This document shows, in pieces, positions 8,185 through 16,206 of a stretch of 64,000 nucleotides of DNA. The stretch comes from Bacillus gobiensis (GTDB lineage: Bacteria; Bacillota; Bacilli; Bacillales; Bacillaceae): positions 744,190 to 808,189 of the forward strand of contig NZ_CP012600.1 in NCBI RefSeq assembly GCF_001278705.1. Reading direction: 5' to 3'. The notes beneath the pieces are model-generated. The model had not been told where the DNA came from and ran no database searches. It worked only from the letters and a program-made list of their open reading frames with translations. The position numbers and the translations under genes were made by a program. The number at the start of each line of letters is the position of its first letter. Within the stretch, counting starts at the first letter, position 1.

Positions 8185-9711
8185 ATGAAAAAAGTAACGA
8201 TTGTTTTTACGATTTCAGTTATTATTGCCGTTTTATTTGTTCTCTGGGGTGCCTTTGCGCCCAATAATCTTGCAAGTGTCACAGGCAATATCCAAAAATT
8301 TCTTCAAACGAATTTTGGCTGGTTTTATCTAATAGTAGCAAGTGTCATCTTGCTTTTCGCGATCTATTTAATCTTCTCTAAATATGGAAAAATTAAACTT
8401 GGCAAGGACGATGAAAAGCCCGAATATAATCTCATCAGTTGGTTTGCCATGTTATTCAGCGCTGGTATGGGCATTGGCATTGTTTTCTATGGCGTAGCCG
8501 AACCATTACAGGATTATATGAGCCCGCCTTATGGAGATCCCGGTACAAAGCAGGCCGCAACCGATGCCATGAGGTATTCCTTCTTACATTGGGGATTCCA
8601 CCCATGGGGAATATATGCCGTGATCGCCCTCGCCCTAGCTTATTTTAAATTTAGAAAAGGGGCACCCGGATTAATTAGTGCCACTTTTTATCCATTATTA
8701 GGAGATAGGGTAAAAGGGTGGATAGGCAAGCTCATTGACATTATTGCCGTTATTGCAACGGTATTTGGTGTCGCTACGTCATTAGGGCTTGGTGCAGCCC
8801 AAATTAATGGCGGTTTACATTTTATATTTCCTAACATCCCAAAAAGCATTGCAGTTCAATTTATTATTATTGCTATCGTTACAGTATTATTTATACTGTC
8901 AGCTATATCCGGGTTAGGACGTGGAATAAAATGGCTAAGTAACGCGAATGTAATCGTCGCAGTTATTCTGATGCTCTTTTTATTATTTGCCGGCAATACA
9001 GGTTTCTTGCTTAATTATTTCACATCAACCTTCGGAAGTTATATCCAAAATCTTCCTGAGATGAGTTTGAACATCTCTCCATTTGACCATCAGCACAGTG
9101 AATGGATGCAAAGCTGGACACTTTTTTATTGGGCTTGGTGGATTGCCTGGGCTCCATTTGTAGGGACGTTTATCGCCCGTGTTTCAAGGGGGCGCACAAT
9201 ACGCGAGTTTATTATCGGTGTATTAGTAGTTCCATCCATTTTCTGTACATTATGGTTTTCAATTTTTGGCGGCTCGGGCATGTACTTAGAACGGATCATG
9301 AATGTAAACCTCGGGGACATGATCAACACCCAAGGTATCGAAGTATCATTATTTGCTGTATTGGCGCATTTCCCATTGAGCACTTTCACGTCTATATTAG
9401 CGATAATACTTATTTGTTCATTTTTTATAACTTCGGCAGACTCAGCAACCTTTGTTCTAGGTATGCAAACGACAAACGGAAGTTTAAATCCTCCAAACAT
9501 CATTAAAATTGTATGGGGAATCCTTGTATCTGCAGCGGCATTGGTTCTGCTTTGGTCCGGTGGATTGACCGCCCTGCAAACGGCGTCAATTATCGCCGCC
9601 TTCCCTTTTGCGTTCATCCTAATCTTTATGATGTTCTCGTTGATTAAATCCTTTAGGGAAGAGATGAAAACAAGAAAACGAATAGAACGAAAAACAAAGC
9701 AAGTGCAGTAA
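8185..9711 (+). CDS. BCCT-family osmolyte transporter (OpuD/BetL-like)
   Basis: About 508 residues and 12 predicted membrane helices. The betaine/choline/carnitine transporter family is shown by AMLFSAGMGIGIVFYGVAEP (first repeat), SFLHWGFHPWGIYAV, and the Trp-box region YWAWWIAWAPFVGTFIARVS that forms the substrate cage and gate. A basic C terminus (KTRKRIERKTKQ) resembles the stress-sensing tail of OpuD/BetP-type carriers. The expected function is Na+-coupled uptake of glycine betaine or a similar compatible solute. The ATG at 8185 is preferred over the GTG at 8176, which overlaps the ribosome site AAAGGTGG. It is followed by its own terminator. Confidence 0.9.
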   Translation: MKKVTIVFTISVIIAVLFVLWGAFAPNNLASVTGNIQKFLQTNFGWFYLIVASVILLFAIYLIFSKYGKIKLGKDDEKPEYNLISWFAMLFSAGMGIGIVFYGVAEPLQDYMSPPYGDPGTKQAATDAMRYSFLHWGFHPWGIYAVIALALAYFKFRKGAPGLISATFYPLLGDRVKGWIGKLIDIIAVIATVFGVATSLGLGAAQINGGLHFIFPNIPKSIAVQFIIIAIVTVLFILSAISGLGRGIKWLSNANVIVAVILMLFLLFAGNTGFLLNYFTSTFGSYIQNLPEMSLNISPFDHQHSEWMQSWTLFYWAWWIAWAPFVGTFIARVSRGRTIREFIIGVLVVPSIFCTLWFSIFGGSGMYLERIMNVNLGDMINTQGIEVSLFAVLAHFPLSTFTSILAIILICSFFITSADSATFVLGMQTTNGSLNPPNIIKIVWGILVSAAALVLLWSGGLTALQTASIIAAFPFAFILIFMMFSLIKSFREEMKTRKRIERKTKQVQ

Positions 9712-9717
9712 AACGTT

Positions 9718-9753
9718 AAACCGTCTGATGGAGATTCCATCAGACGGTTTTTC
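9718..9753 (+). terminator. Terminator of the BCCT transporter gene
   Basis: CCGTCTGATGG and CCATCAGACGG form a perfect 11-bp stem around a 5-nt loop. A residues precede it and TTTTT follows. Confidence 0.85.
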
Positions 9754-9812
9754 CTGTGTGCCCGGCATAAGACTCAGGCTCTAGGGTACTGAATTAATAA
9801 TTGGGGAGGCAT

Positions 9813-10056
9813 GGGGACGAACTAATTCATTTTTGTTCAAAAGAGGGCATTTTTCTTCAGGTATGTAATTAAACAAACCTTATAAAATAAGGGTTTGTCC
9901 TAGAGGTTTCTAGAGGTACAGAATAGCTTGTTTACCTTGACAGGGGTAGAGGTCGCTGATTCGAGCCCAGTTGGAATCATTGGGTGCCAAACCCTGAGAA
10001 CCCTTATTTACAAGGGATTCTCAATAAAAATCCACTTCTTCGGAAGTGGTTTTTTA
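9813..10056 (+). repeat. 245-bp direct repeat, copy B (tRNA-half, att-like)
   Basis: Same element as 3792-4036, with scattered substitutions and a one-base insertion in the tRNA part. It ends in the same TTCG-loop hairpin (CCACTTC-TTCG-GAAGTGG plus T-run). The two copies bracket about 5.8 kb holding the integrase remnant, DUF2975/XRE, TerC and the BCCT gene. No integrase lies beside copy B. Confidence 0.8.
9932..9979 (+). other. 3' half of tRNA-Val(GAC), second copy
   Basis: Same 3' half as at 3911-3957 but more decayed: an extra G follows the anticodon loop (GACAGGGG) and there are two T-arm/acceptor changes (GCTGATTCG, AGTTGGAATCA). It has no 5' half and no CCA, so it is a non-functional att-type remnant. 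Confidence 0.7.
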
Positions 10057-10320
10057 TTTTTTTGTTTTCTTCCAATCGACCAAACAACCGACCATTTTAT
10101 TTGGCGGACGCGTAAAAATGCATTTCCAGCATTCCCCGTTGAAAAATGCTAATAATAAAGATGACTGGAGATAAAGAAAATATCCTTTTGTGCTACAGAA
10201 TGAAATATAACGTATCAGCACCCTAAATTTGTAGAGTTATATAATCTGCCATAATATACTTTAGCGATTTAATTTTAAGATGTATATTTATATGAGAATA
10301 GCTCGAAAGGAATTTTCCTC

Positions 10321-10635
10321 ATGAATATTACATCTTTTGTAGTGTACTGTTTTATTGTTACTTTTACACCAGGACCTACTAATATCGTCATATTATCCAC
10401 CGTGCATAATTCTGGGACAAAAAAGGCAATGGAATATACGTATGGAGCAACTATTGCTTTTGGTTTATTACTTGCTATTTCTGCTATGTTGAATAATATA
10501 CTTGTAACGATAATACCCAAAATTTTGATTGTTATGCAGATAATCGGAAGCTTTTATGTATTGTATCTCGCTTATCAAGTTTACAAAAGCAATGAAGGTA
10601 ATTACAACTATAAAGGAAATGCAGGGCCATTTTAA
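10321..10635 (+). pseudogene. LysE/RhtB-type exporter, truncated
   Basis: 104 residues match the N-terminal half of a LysE-family amino-acid exporter, including the hallmark FTPGPTNIVIL (about 15-25) and an ILIVMQIIGSFYVLYLAYQ helix. Family members have about 200 residues and six helices; only about three remain before a TAA at 10633-10635. The downstream sequence (LKVDFFEDPGEISLHSKEE, about 10632-10740, another frame) is protein-like but unrelated to LysE and ends at a terminator. It looks like a deletion junction between two genes. The ATG start has AAAGGAA about 8 nt upstream. Confidence 0.65.
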
Positions 10636-10735
10636 AAGTTGACTTTTTCGAAGATCCAGGAGAGATATCTCTTCATTCAAAAGAAGAACTTCAAATTTTG
10701 TTAGAAGATTATTACGGTCTTCCATACGTAGAATT

Positions 10736-10763
10736 AAAGCCCATCGAATGGTGGGCTTTTTTT
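10736..10763 (+). terminator. Terminator after the LysE-remnant region
   Basis: AAAGCCCATC-GAAT-GGTGGGCTTT forms a 10-bp stem with one G-U pair, followed by TTTT. It sits at the end of the unrelated protein-like frame. Confidence 0.75.
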
Positions 10764-10987
10764 CTTCTTCAAATCCACAAACCCAATAAAATTCGTATCG
10801 CCTTTCATATCCGTAACATGAATTTGCTTGATGTAAGGGTTTATGCAATGAACAAATCCCTCAATTTCACGAATTCCAGTGAAAATGCCATCATTCAAAA
10901 AATGATTTTATTGGAGAAATAAGGAAGATTTTAGTAGTATATGGCGAATAAGATTTTTCAAGTCAAAACGGGAGAGGAGGTATGAGT

Positions 10988-11389
10988 ATGAAAAAGTTTA
11001 AAATGATTGTCGTGGCATTGGTCGCTGCGTTGTTGGTACCTTCTTATACTTTTGCAAGCAGCATAGGAACTTTGGGTGCTGGGGAATGGGATTACTTAGG
11101 AGAAGAAACTCTTTATTCTAACGGTGCTGAAAGTCATGTGTATGCCTCTACTGGTGGAGATTATAGGATTTGTCGGGACAAATACGTGGGTCCAGATAGT
11201 GAGTTAAAAGTTGAATTATGGGAATACGATCCTACAAGTTATAATGATTATGTAGGAACAAGATATCTAGGATCAGGCGAATGTGGGGTTTTCAGAGGTA
11301 TTGGTAGCTTTGTTGATGGAGGAGATGAAGCGGAATTTTTTGCGAAATCAAGGACTAGCAGTGATATGCATTTAATCTTTTATGATTAA
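10988..11389 (+). CDS. Small secreted protein, unknown family
   Basis: 133 residues from the ATG at 10988. GGAGG at 10976-10980 sits 7 nt upstream, while the ATG at 10982 is too close. A clear Sec signal peptide (KKFKMIVVALVAALLVPSY, cleavage near TFASS) precedes a mature domain of about 110 residues rich in Gly, Tyr and acidic residues, with two Cys (ICRDKY and GECGVF) that could pair outside the cell. GEWDYLG and ELKVELWEYDP suggest a small beta-sandwich. I vaguely associate it with YjfA-like secreted Bacillus proteins but would not name it. It is intact, in contrast to its neighbours. Confidence 0.65.
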   Translation: MKKFKMIVVALVAALLVPSYTFASSIGTLGAGEWDYLGEETLYSNGAESHVYASTGGDYRICRDKYVGPDSELKVELWEYDPTSYNDYVGTRYLGSGECGVFRGIGSFVDGGDEAEFFAKSRTSSDMHLIFYD

Positions 11390-11596
11390 TTCACCAACTG
11401 AATGAAAAAAGGATCTAGGCTTTGGTCTGGATCCCGTCAAGTAGATAGCCGTTGGAGACCTCAAGAAAGAGTGGAAACACTACAAACCAGCGAAAGCTAG
11501 GATATGTGAAGATTTGAAGTTCTATGCACTGAAAGATAATTCTCTCTAAGAATTAAAGCCCGAAATTGCCACATCCAAATAAATATGATTCATTAG

Positions 11597-11770
11597 AAAA
11601 ACTTCAAGACCCTCGTCATTAGAACGGGAAAAACATTTGAAGTTCCATATGATAGCCTCGTTAAGTTTAAAACGGATATTCGTGAAGAATTATGGAGTGA
11701 AAAACAACTGACCATTTTTATTTCTGACGTGTTGATCTGGGTCGATGCAACACAGATGGTGCAGACATGA
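11597..11770 (+). pseudogene. Unrecognised protein fragment
   Basis: After a TAG at 11594 one frame runs as KNFKTLVIRTGKTFEVPYD, then TDIREELWSEKQLTIFISDV and IWVDATQMVQT, to a TGA at 11768. The composition is protein-like but there is no start codon or ribosome site, so it is probably a 3' fragment of a lost gene. A degraded terminator follows (GAAAAAGC at 11783, GCTTTTTC at 11805). Confidence 0.3.
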
Positions 11771-11798
11771 TCCATCATACAAGAAAAAGCCCACCAAT
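11764..11798 (+). repeat. 35-bp direct repeat flanking the acyltransferase, copy 1
   Basis: Starts GACATGATCCATCATAC and matches 13139-13173 at 29 of 35 positions. The two copies lie on either side of the acyltransferase gene. Confidence 0.5.
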
Positions 11799-11871
11799 CA
11801 GTGAGCTTTTTCGTTTTCTCCGAATATATACACCATTAACAGATTAATTAATTCTGAAAATCAGTGAGTAA

Positions 11872-12972
11872 TTAAGTAGTCTTTTTATTAAACCCGTTAG
11901 GTATAAGATAAAGATATTTCTTTAAAACTTGTAGCAATCTATATACGAAATAAGAAATAATAAACACTATAGGAGTAATGATAAAGTAATCTACGACACT
12001 GTTAGTAAAGAACGGTTTATTTAAAGAAAGTAAAATTTTGTACGTTTCAAATAAAACACCTACGTGGACAATATAGATGCCTACTGAATTTTTTCCTATT
12101 TTAGATAAATTAATGTCTTTTCCTAGTTTAGGACTGTTAAGTACAAATAAAAACAATGAAATTGATAGAAAGATCGTACTAATAAAGTAATCGCCTTTAT
12201 GACCTCCTAGAATATTTACAAGCAAAAACCTTTCGGCCACTTCCAGACAAGAGAATAGTAAAAATAATAGTAAGTAAATAGAGGGCCTAGCGGACAATCG
12301 GGCTTTGATTGATTCATAATAATAAGAAAAGAAGCTTCCTAATACCGTATAAAATAAGCCGAAAAATAGAGCATCCCGTGTTTCAAAAGAAATGTTAAAA
12401 AAGACCGAATAGGATTGACCGAATAACCCGACTATATACAGAAACAAACTTAACACTAACAATAAAGAAATTCGCTTCATTTTAAAGAAAATGTATACAA
12501 TGCCAATACACCAGATAAGAGCAATTAAATACCATAATTGAAATCCGTTAAACCCGTGGCTGGTGGTTTCGCAATAATAAAAAATTTTTTCCAGTGCTAA
12601 AGCTGAGGTAGCATAGTTTAGTGCATCTGCTTTTCTATCTGCCCAAGTTCCACTTTCCTGGAATAAACGAAGTAAAACACCAAAACATAAATAAAAAGTA
12701 TACCAGCATATATAAAGCTTTGTGATATTCAATGTGTATTTTTTAAAATACGCAAAAGGGTTAGGTGTCATTTTTAGCTTCTGTGTAAAAAGGTAGCCTG
12801 AAACTATAAAAAAGAATGGAACAGCAAACCGAGCGAAAGTATCAACAACGATGTCTAGAGGTGTTTCTTTAACACTTTGAAAGAATTCATCATTTGTCGG
12901 GTTTGCGTGAATAGCTACGACGAATAGTGTTGCAAAATATTTAATGAAGTCAATTGAATAATTGCGCTCCAT
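11872..12972 (-). CDS. Acyltransferase 3 family membrane protein
   Basis: 366 residues with about ten predicted membrane helices. The N terminus is typical of acyltransferase family 3 (OafA/YrhL/WecH): SIDFIKYFATLFVVAIHAN, with the catalytic His in VAIHA, and an F-x-F-x-V-SGYLF segment (FFFIVSGYLF). Such enzymes O-acetylate (or otherwise acylate) surface polysaccharides, lipids or antibiotics; the substrate is not predictable. GGGAG lies 9-13 nt before the ATG. It is a single gene within AT-rich remnants and flanked by a short direct repeat, so it may have been acquired horizontally. Confidence 0.8.
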   Translation of the reverse strand: MERNYSIDFIKYFATLFVVAIHANPTNDEFFQSVKETPLDIVVDTFARFAVPFFFIVSGYLFTQKLKMTPNPFAYFKKYTLNITKLYICWYTFYLCFGVLLRLFQESGTWADRKADALNYATSALALEKIFYYCETTSHGFNGFQLWYLIALIWCIGIVYIFFKMKRISLLLVLSLFLYIVGLFGQSYSVFFNISFETRDALFFGLFYTVLGSFFSYYYESIKARLSARPSIYLLLFLLFSCLEVAERFLLVNILGGHKGDYFISTIFLSISLFLFVLNSPKLGKDINLSKIGKNSVGIYIVHVGVLFETYKILLSLNKPFFTNSVVDYFIITPIVFIISYFVYRLLQVLKKYLYLIPNGFNKKTT

Positions 12973-13429
12973 GCTTAACCATCTCCCACAATTTTATGAA
13001 AATTTTATATATAATTTTACATTAATTATACAAAGTTTACCATGAATAAAATACATCATTTTTTTTGAATTTAATGGGTTTTAAAAAGGGAAATAGTAGG
13101 AGGGAGCGCTGTAAGAAAAAAGACACCAGAAGACTACTGACATGGTCAATCATACGAGAAGAAGCCTGCCAATATTGCCTAATTTGATCTTGATAGATCT
13201 CTATTTGAAGTGTTTATCCCTTATGGGGAGACATTTTTACATTAATAGCCCGCTTTATTTGAAGGGTGCTAGTTTGTTTAAATAAGCCTTTAGGGACCAA
13301 CGCTTTTTTGCGCCAAACCTTTCTGAGTTTCAATTAAATAAATTTAATATAACTTTTCCTAACCATCTGATTGGATAGATTAAATATTCAATAAATTGAA
13401 TAAGAATATCAAATATATGAATCATTACA
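12973..13429. other. AT-rich intergenic region
   Basis: No gene seen. It holds the second copy of the 35-bp repeat (13139-13173) and the upstream region of the acyltransferase gene, where TATAAT-like text occurs near 13030 on the minus strand. Confidence 0.4.
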
Positions 13430-13642
13430 GTGTTGTCTCTGTCATTCCTTCTCTTTGTTTTTTTCATCTTTTTTGAAGCCCTCCTAACCCAATCTTTAAA
13501 GGAATCTTATTTGCTGCTTCGTTTTTTTCTATGTATTGTGATTAGCATGATTCTGCTACAAGGAGAAATGAGAAATTCTTGGTTAATTGATATTTTAACA
13601 TATTTTAGAAATTATTCATTGTTTAAGTATCAAACAACTTAA
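13430..13642 (+). CDS. Possible small hydrophobic protein
   Basis: 70 residues with two hydrophobic stretches (LSLSFLLFVFFIFFEALL and FFLCIVISMILLQG), ending just before a terminator at 13643. The start is a GTG or TTG without a clear ribosome site, so it may be the tail of a lost membrane protein. Family unknown. Confidence 0.25.
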   Translation: MLSLSFLLFVFFIFFEALLTQSLKESYLLLRFFLCIVISMILLQGEMRNSWLIDILTYFRNYSLFKYQTT

Positions 13643-13690
13643 AAAGAATCCATTTTAATTAAATTTTTTAAAACGGATTCTTTGTAATTT
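13643..13690. terminator. Hairpin terminator
   Basis: AAAGAATCC and GGATTCTTT pair over 9 bp, and the long AT-rich loop can extend the stem. It can work in both directions. Confidence 0.6.
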
Positions 13691-13922
13691 TCTGTAATAC
13701 GCAAAAATACTGTCAACAAGGATAAAAACTACAAAAAATTAAAGCATCATGATAAACGATACTTTTTTAAAACATATTTGAACTGAATGATACACCTGGT
13801 TAAAAGTTGATTAATGATCCTTATTCAAATATGATATTTTACTGTCAGCATGTCCTAAATTATGAAAAAAGATTAGGATGTATCCTTGATTACATAAAAG
13901 AGTTGCCGCATATTTGGTAGAT

Positions 13923-14219
13923 TTAGTGCTTAAGCCACTTACTTTCCATTAACGAAGGTTTATGTTCAACAGCTGGTTCATCATCATCAGCAGGTTCATT
14001 TTCAGTTACAGGTTCTTGTTCTTCTTGCTCAGTCACACTTTCATCACAAGATATAAGCTCATTTTCAATTGTAGTTTCTTGTTCTGTCATAGATACATGT
14101 TTAGAGGAATGTTCATTTTCAGTTGGGGGTACATGCTCATCTGGGAGTCGGGATTCTGATGTTAGAGCTTTAACTAAGACTCGGGTTGGAATCTCCCAGA
14201 CAGATAACTGATTGCACAT
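13923..14219 (-). CDS. Acidic repeat-rich hypothetical protein
   Basis: 98 residues from the ATG at 14219 (GGAG 9 nt upstream; an ATG at 14237 is also in frame). The N-terminal 25 residues (CNQLSVWEIPTRVLVKALTS) look folded. The rest is a disordered, strongly acidic tail with recurring TENE / TEQE / ENE units (PPTENEHSS, MTEQETTIENEL, TEQEEQEPVTENEPADDDEP). No known domain is recognised and there is no signal peptide. Low complexity makes chance coding possible, but the ribosome site and the consistent repeat favour a gene. Confidence 0.45.
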   Translation of the reverse strand: MCNQLSVWEIPTRVLVKALTSESRLPDEHVPPTENEHSSKHVSMTEQETTIENELISCDESVTEQEEQEPVTENEPADDDEPAVEHKPSLMESKWLKH

Positions 14220-14333
14220 GGTTTTCACTCCATTCAAGTTTTATATTAATTATATGAGTTTTGTGATTAACCTGATTGGGTCAGTATCAATAGACATGAG
14301 TGGAAAAATATCGATTGAGAAAAATCCGTAAAT

Positions 14334-14393
14334 TCACTGAGTGGAATATCCTCCATCAACCATAATAATTTGGCCAGTTACAAAGGAGGCTCC
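14334..14393 (-). pseudogene. C-terminal tail of a short-chain dehydrogenase
   Basis: The minus strand reads GASFVTGQIIMVDGGYSTQ then TGA. The T-G-Q-x-(I/L)-x-V-D-G-G ending is the signature of NAD(P)-dependent SDR enzymes. Nothing further upstream on that strand resembles the rest of the about 250-residue protein, so only the last 20 codons survive. Confidence 0.6.
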
Positions 14394-14548
14394 ATTTCAA
14401 TATATTTTAGAAGAGATTCTGTTGTATATGCTAAAGTCATGTGAAATTAGTAATAAAATTTTTTTAGAAGATAAAGATTGACTCTAACCACCCATAAATC
14501 TAAGATATAATAAAATTGTCTAAAATGATCTAGGGTGGTCTATAAAAA

Positions 14549-16078
14549 ATGATGCAAAAAAAGTATGCAATTATTGATATAGGTTCTAACACAATGAGGC
14601 TTGTAATTTATTTGCTTGATAAGAGCGGTAGGTTAAAAGAAATAGAAAATGCAAAAGCTGTAGCTCGTTTGCGTAATTATTTGTCAAATGATGGTTTTCT
14701 AACAGAAGAGGGAATTCAAAAGTTAATTTCGACGCTTAGAAGCTTTCAAGAGGTGACGAGACACCACCAGTTGAAGGAAGTAAAGTGTGTGGCAACGGCA
14801 ACGATCCGGCATGCGAAAAATCAACAGACGATCCTTAAAAGAGTTCAGGATGAAACAGATTTTGATATGAGAATTTTATCCGAATATGAAGAAGCCTACT
14901 TCGGATACTTGGCTGTTGTTAATTCGACGCCTTTTACAAGCGGTGTCACAATTGACATCGGTGGAGGAAGTACGGAGCTTACATATTTTGAAGATAGAAA
15001 ATTGGTGAGTTACCACAGCTTTCCCTTTGGGGCATTATCATTGAAAAAGCAATTTGTAGAAGCAGAAAAACCTACAGACATTGAGCTAAAAGCCATAAGC
15101 AATTTTATCAGTGATCAATTTAAATCACTTGAATGGGTTCAGGACAAGAGATTACCGATTATTGGCATAGGCGGGAGTGCACGAAACATGGTTCAGATCC
15201 ACCAAGAGTACACGGGATATCCGCTTTCCGGACTGCATCAATATATGATGAGCAGTAAAGATATCTGCGAAATAAACGACTTTTTAAAGCCAATGACTTT
15301 TTCAGAATTACAGCGGGTCGATGGCTTGTCAAAGGATCGAGCAGATATTATCCTCCCGGCGATCGAAGTATTTAAGTGCTTACTGGATACCGTCAATACA
15401 GATCAGTTTGTTCTTAGCAGAAAAGGGCTTCGTGATGGAATCTTTTACGAAGAATTGAAAAAAGAAAATGGAACCTCTCTTTTTCCTAATGTAATCGAAA
15501 AAAGCTTTAGTCAATTAGCTACAGATTATGAAATTAACATTAATAACGCTTGGAAAATGATCGATCTTTCGATACTGCTTGCCCGTCTCTTGCATGATGC
15601 CGGTCTGACAAGGATTGATGAGCAGGACACTTCTCTTCTTAAACGAGGTGCATATGTTTACAATCTGGGGTCGTATATTGATTCAGAAACGAGCAGCCAG
15701 CATACGTTTTATTTATTGGCAAATCGAACTATTGATGGATTGCTTCATAAAGAAAGGATCCTACTTGCATTATTAGCATCGTTTAAAAACAAATCGGAAT
15801 TCAAGCGAAATGCTGACCCGTTTCAGCAATGGTTTTCAAAAAGTGAGCTTGCGAAGTATCGTTTATTGGGAGCAATTCTTAAATTTGCTCATAGCTTAAA
15901 TGCTACCAAACGGAATATCGTGAAGAAGATAGAGCTGGAAGAAAATGAAGGCGATCTTAATTTTTTCGTGACTTGTAATCAAGATTGGAAACTTGAGCAG
16001 TATCAAACTGAAAAACAGAAAAAACATTTAGAAAAGCAATTAAAAAAGTCAATTAATATATTTTTCACAGAAGAATAA
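14549..16078 (+). CDS. ppx: Exopolyphosphatase (Ppx/GppA family)
   Basis: 509 residues, the long Bacillus form. The ASKHA-fold phosphatase N-terminal half shows AIIDIGSNTMRLVIY (about 7-21, phosphate loop 1) and VTIDIGGGSTEL (about 134-145, phosphate loop 2). A C-terminal HD-like helical domain (about 310-509) follows. It removes terminal phosphate from long-chain polyphosphate and may also act on pppGpp. The gene precedes ppk with 116 bp between them, so synthesis and breakdown of polyphosphate are encoded side by side. AGGGTGG at about 14533 serves the ATG at 14549 or 14552; an upstream AACCACCC could pair with that ribosome site and mask it. Confidence 0.92.
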   Translation: MMQKKYAIIDIGSNTMRLVIYLLDKSGRLKEIENAKAVARLRNYLSNDGFLTEEGIQKLISTLRSFQEVTRHHQLKEVKCVATATIRHAKNQQTILKRVQDETDFDMRILSEYEEAYFGYLAVVNSTPFTSGVTIDIGGGSTELTYFEDRKLVSYHSFPFGALSLKKQFVEAEKPTDIELKAISNFISDQFKSLEWVQDKRLPIIGIGGSARNMVQIHQEYTGYPLSGLHQYMMSSKDICEINDFLKPMTFSELQRVDGLSKDRADIILPAIEVFKCLLDTVNTDQFVLSRKGLRDGIFYEELKKENGTSLFPNVIEKSFSQLATDYEININNAWKMIDLSILLARLLHDAGLTRIDEQDTSLLKRGAYVYNLGSYIDSETSSQHTFYLLANRTIDGLLHKERILLALLASFKNKSEFKRNADPFQQWFSKSELAKYRLLGAILKFAHSLNATKRNIVKKIELEENEGDLNFFVTCNQDWKLEQYQTEKQKKHLEKQLKKSINIFFTEE

Positions 16079-16206
16079 TTCAGCTTGTCACCTTTATTAA
16101 TAATTGAAGTACAATAGTGTTAATTTTTACGAATATTTGACATTCACAATTAGCTATTAATGTTATAATTATCCTAGAAATTTGTCGAAAAAAGGTGGCA
16201 TTACGA

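Noticed and set aside
9126..9740. 204-codon minus-strand frame opposite the BCCT gene
   Set aside because: It lies entirely antisense to strongly conserved BCCT motifs, with no ribosome site and Ile/Asn/Pro-rich shadow composition.
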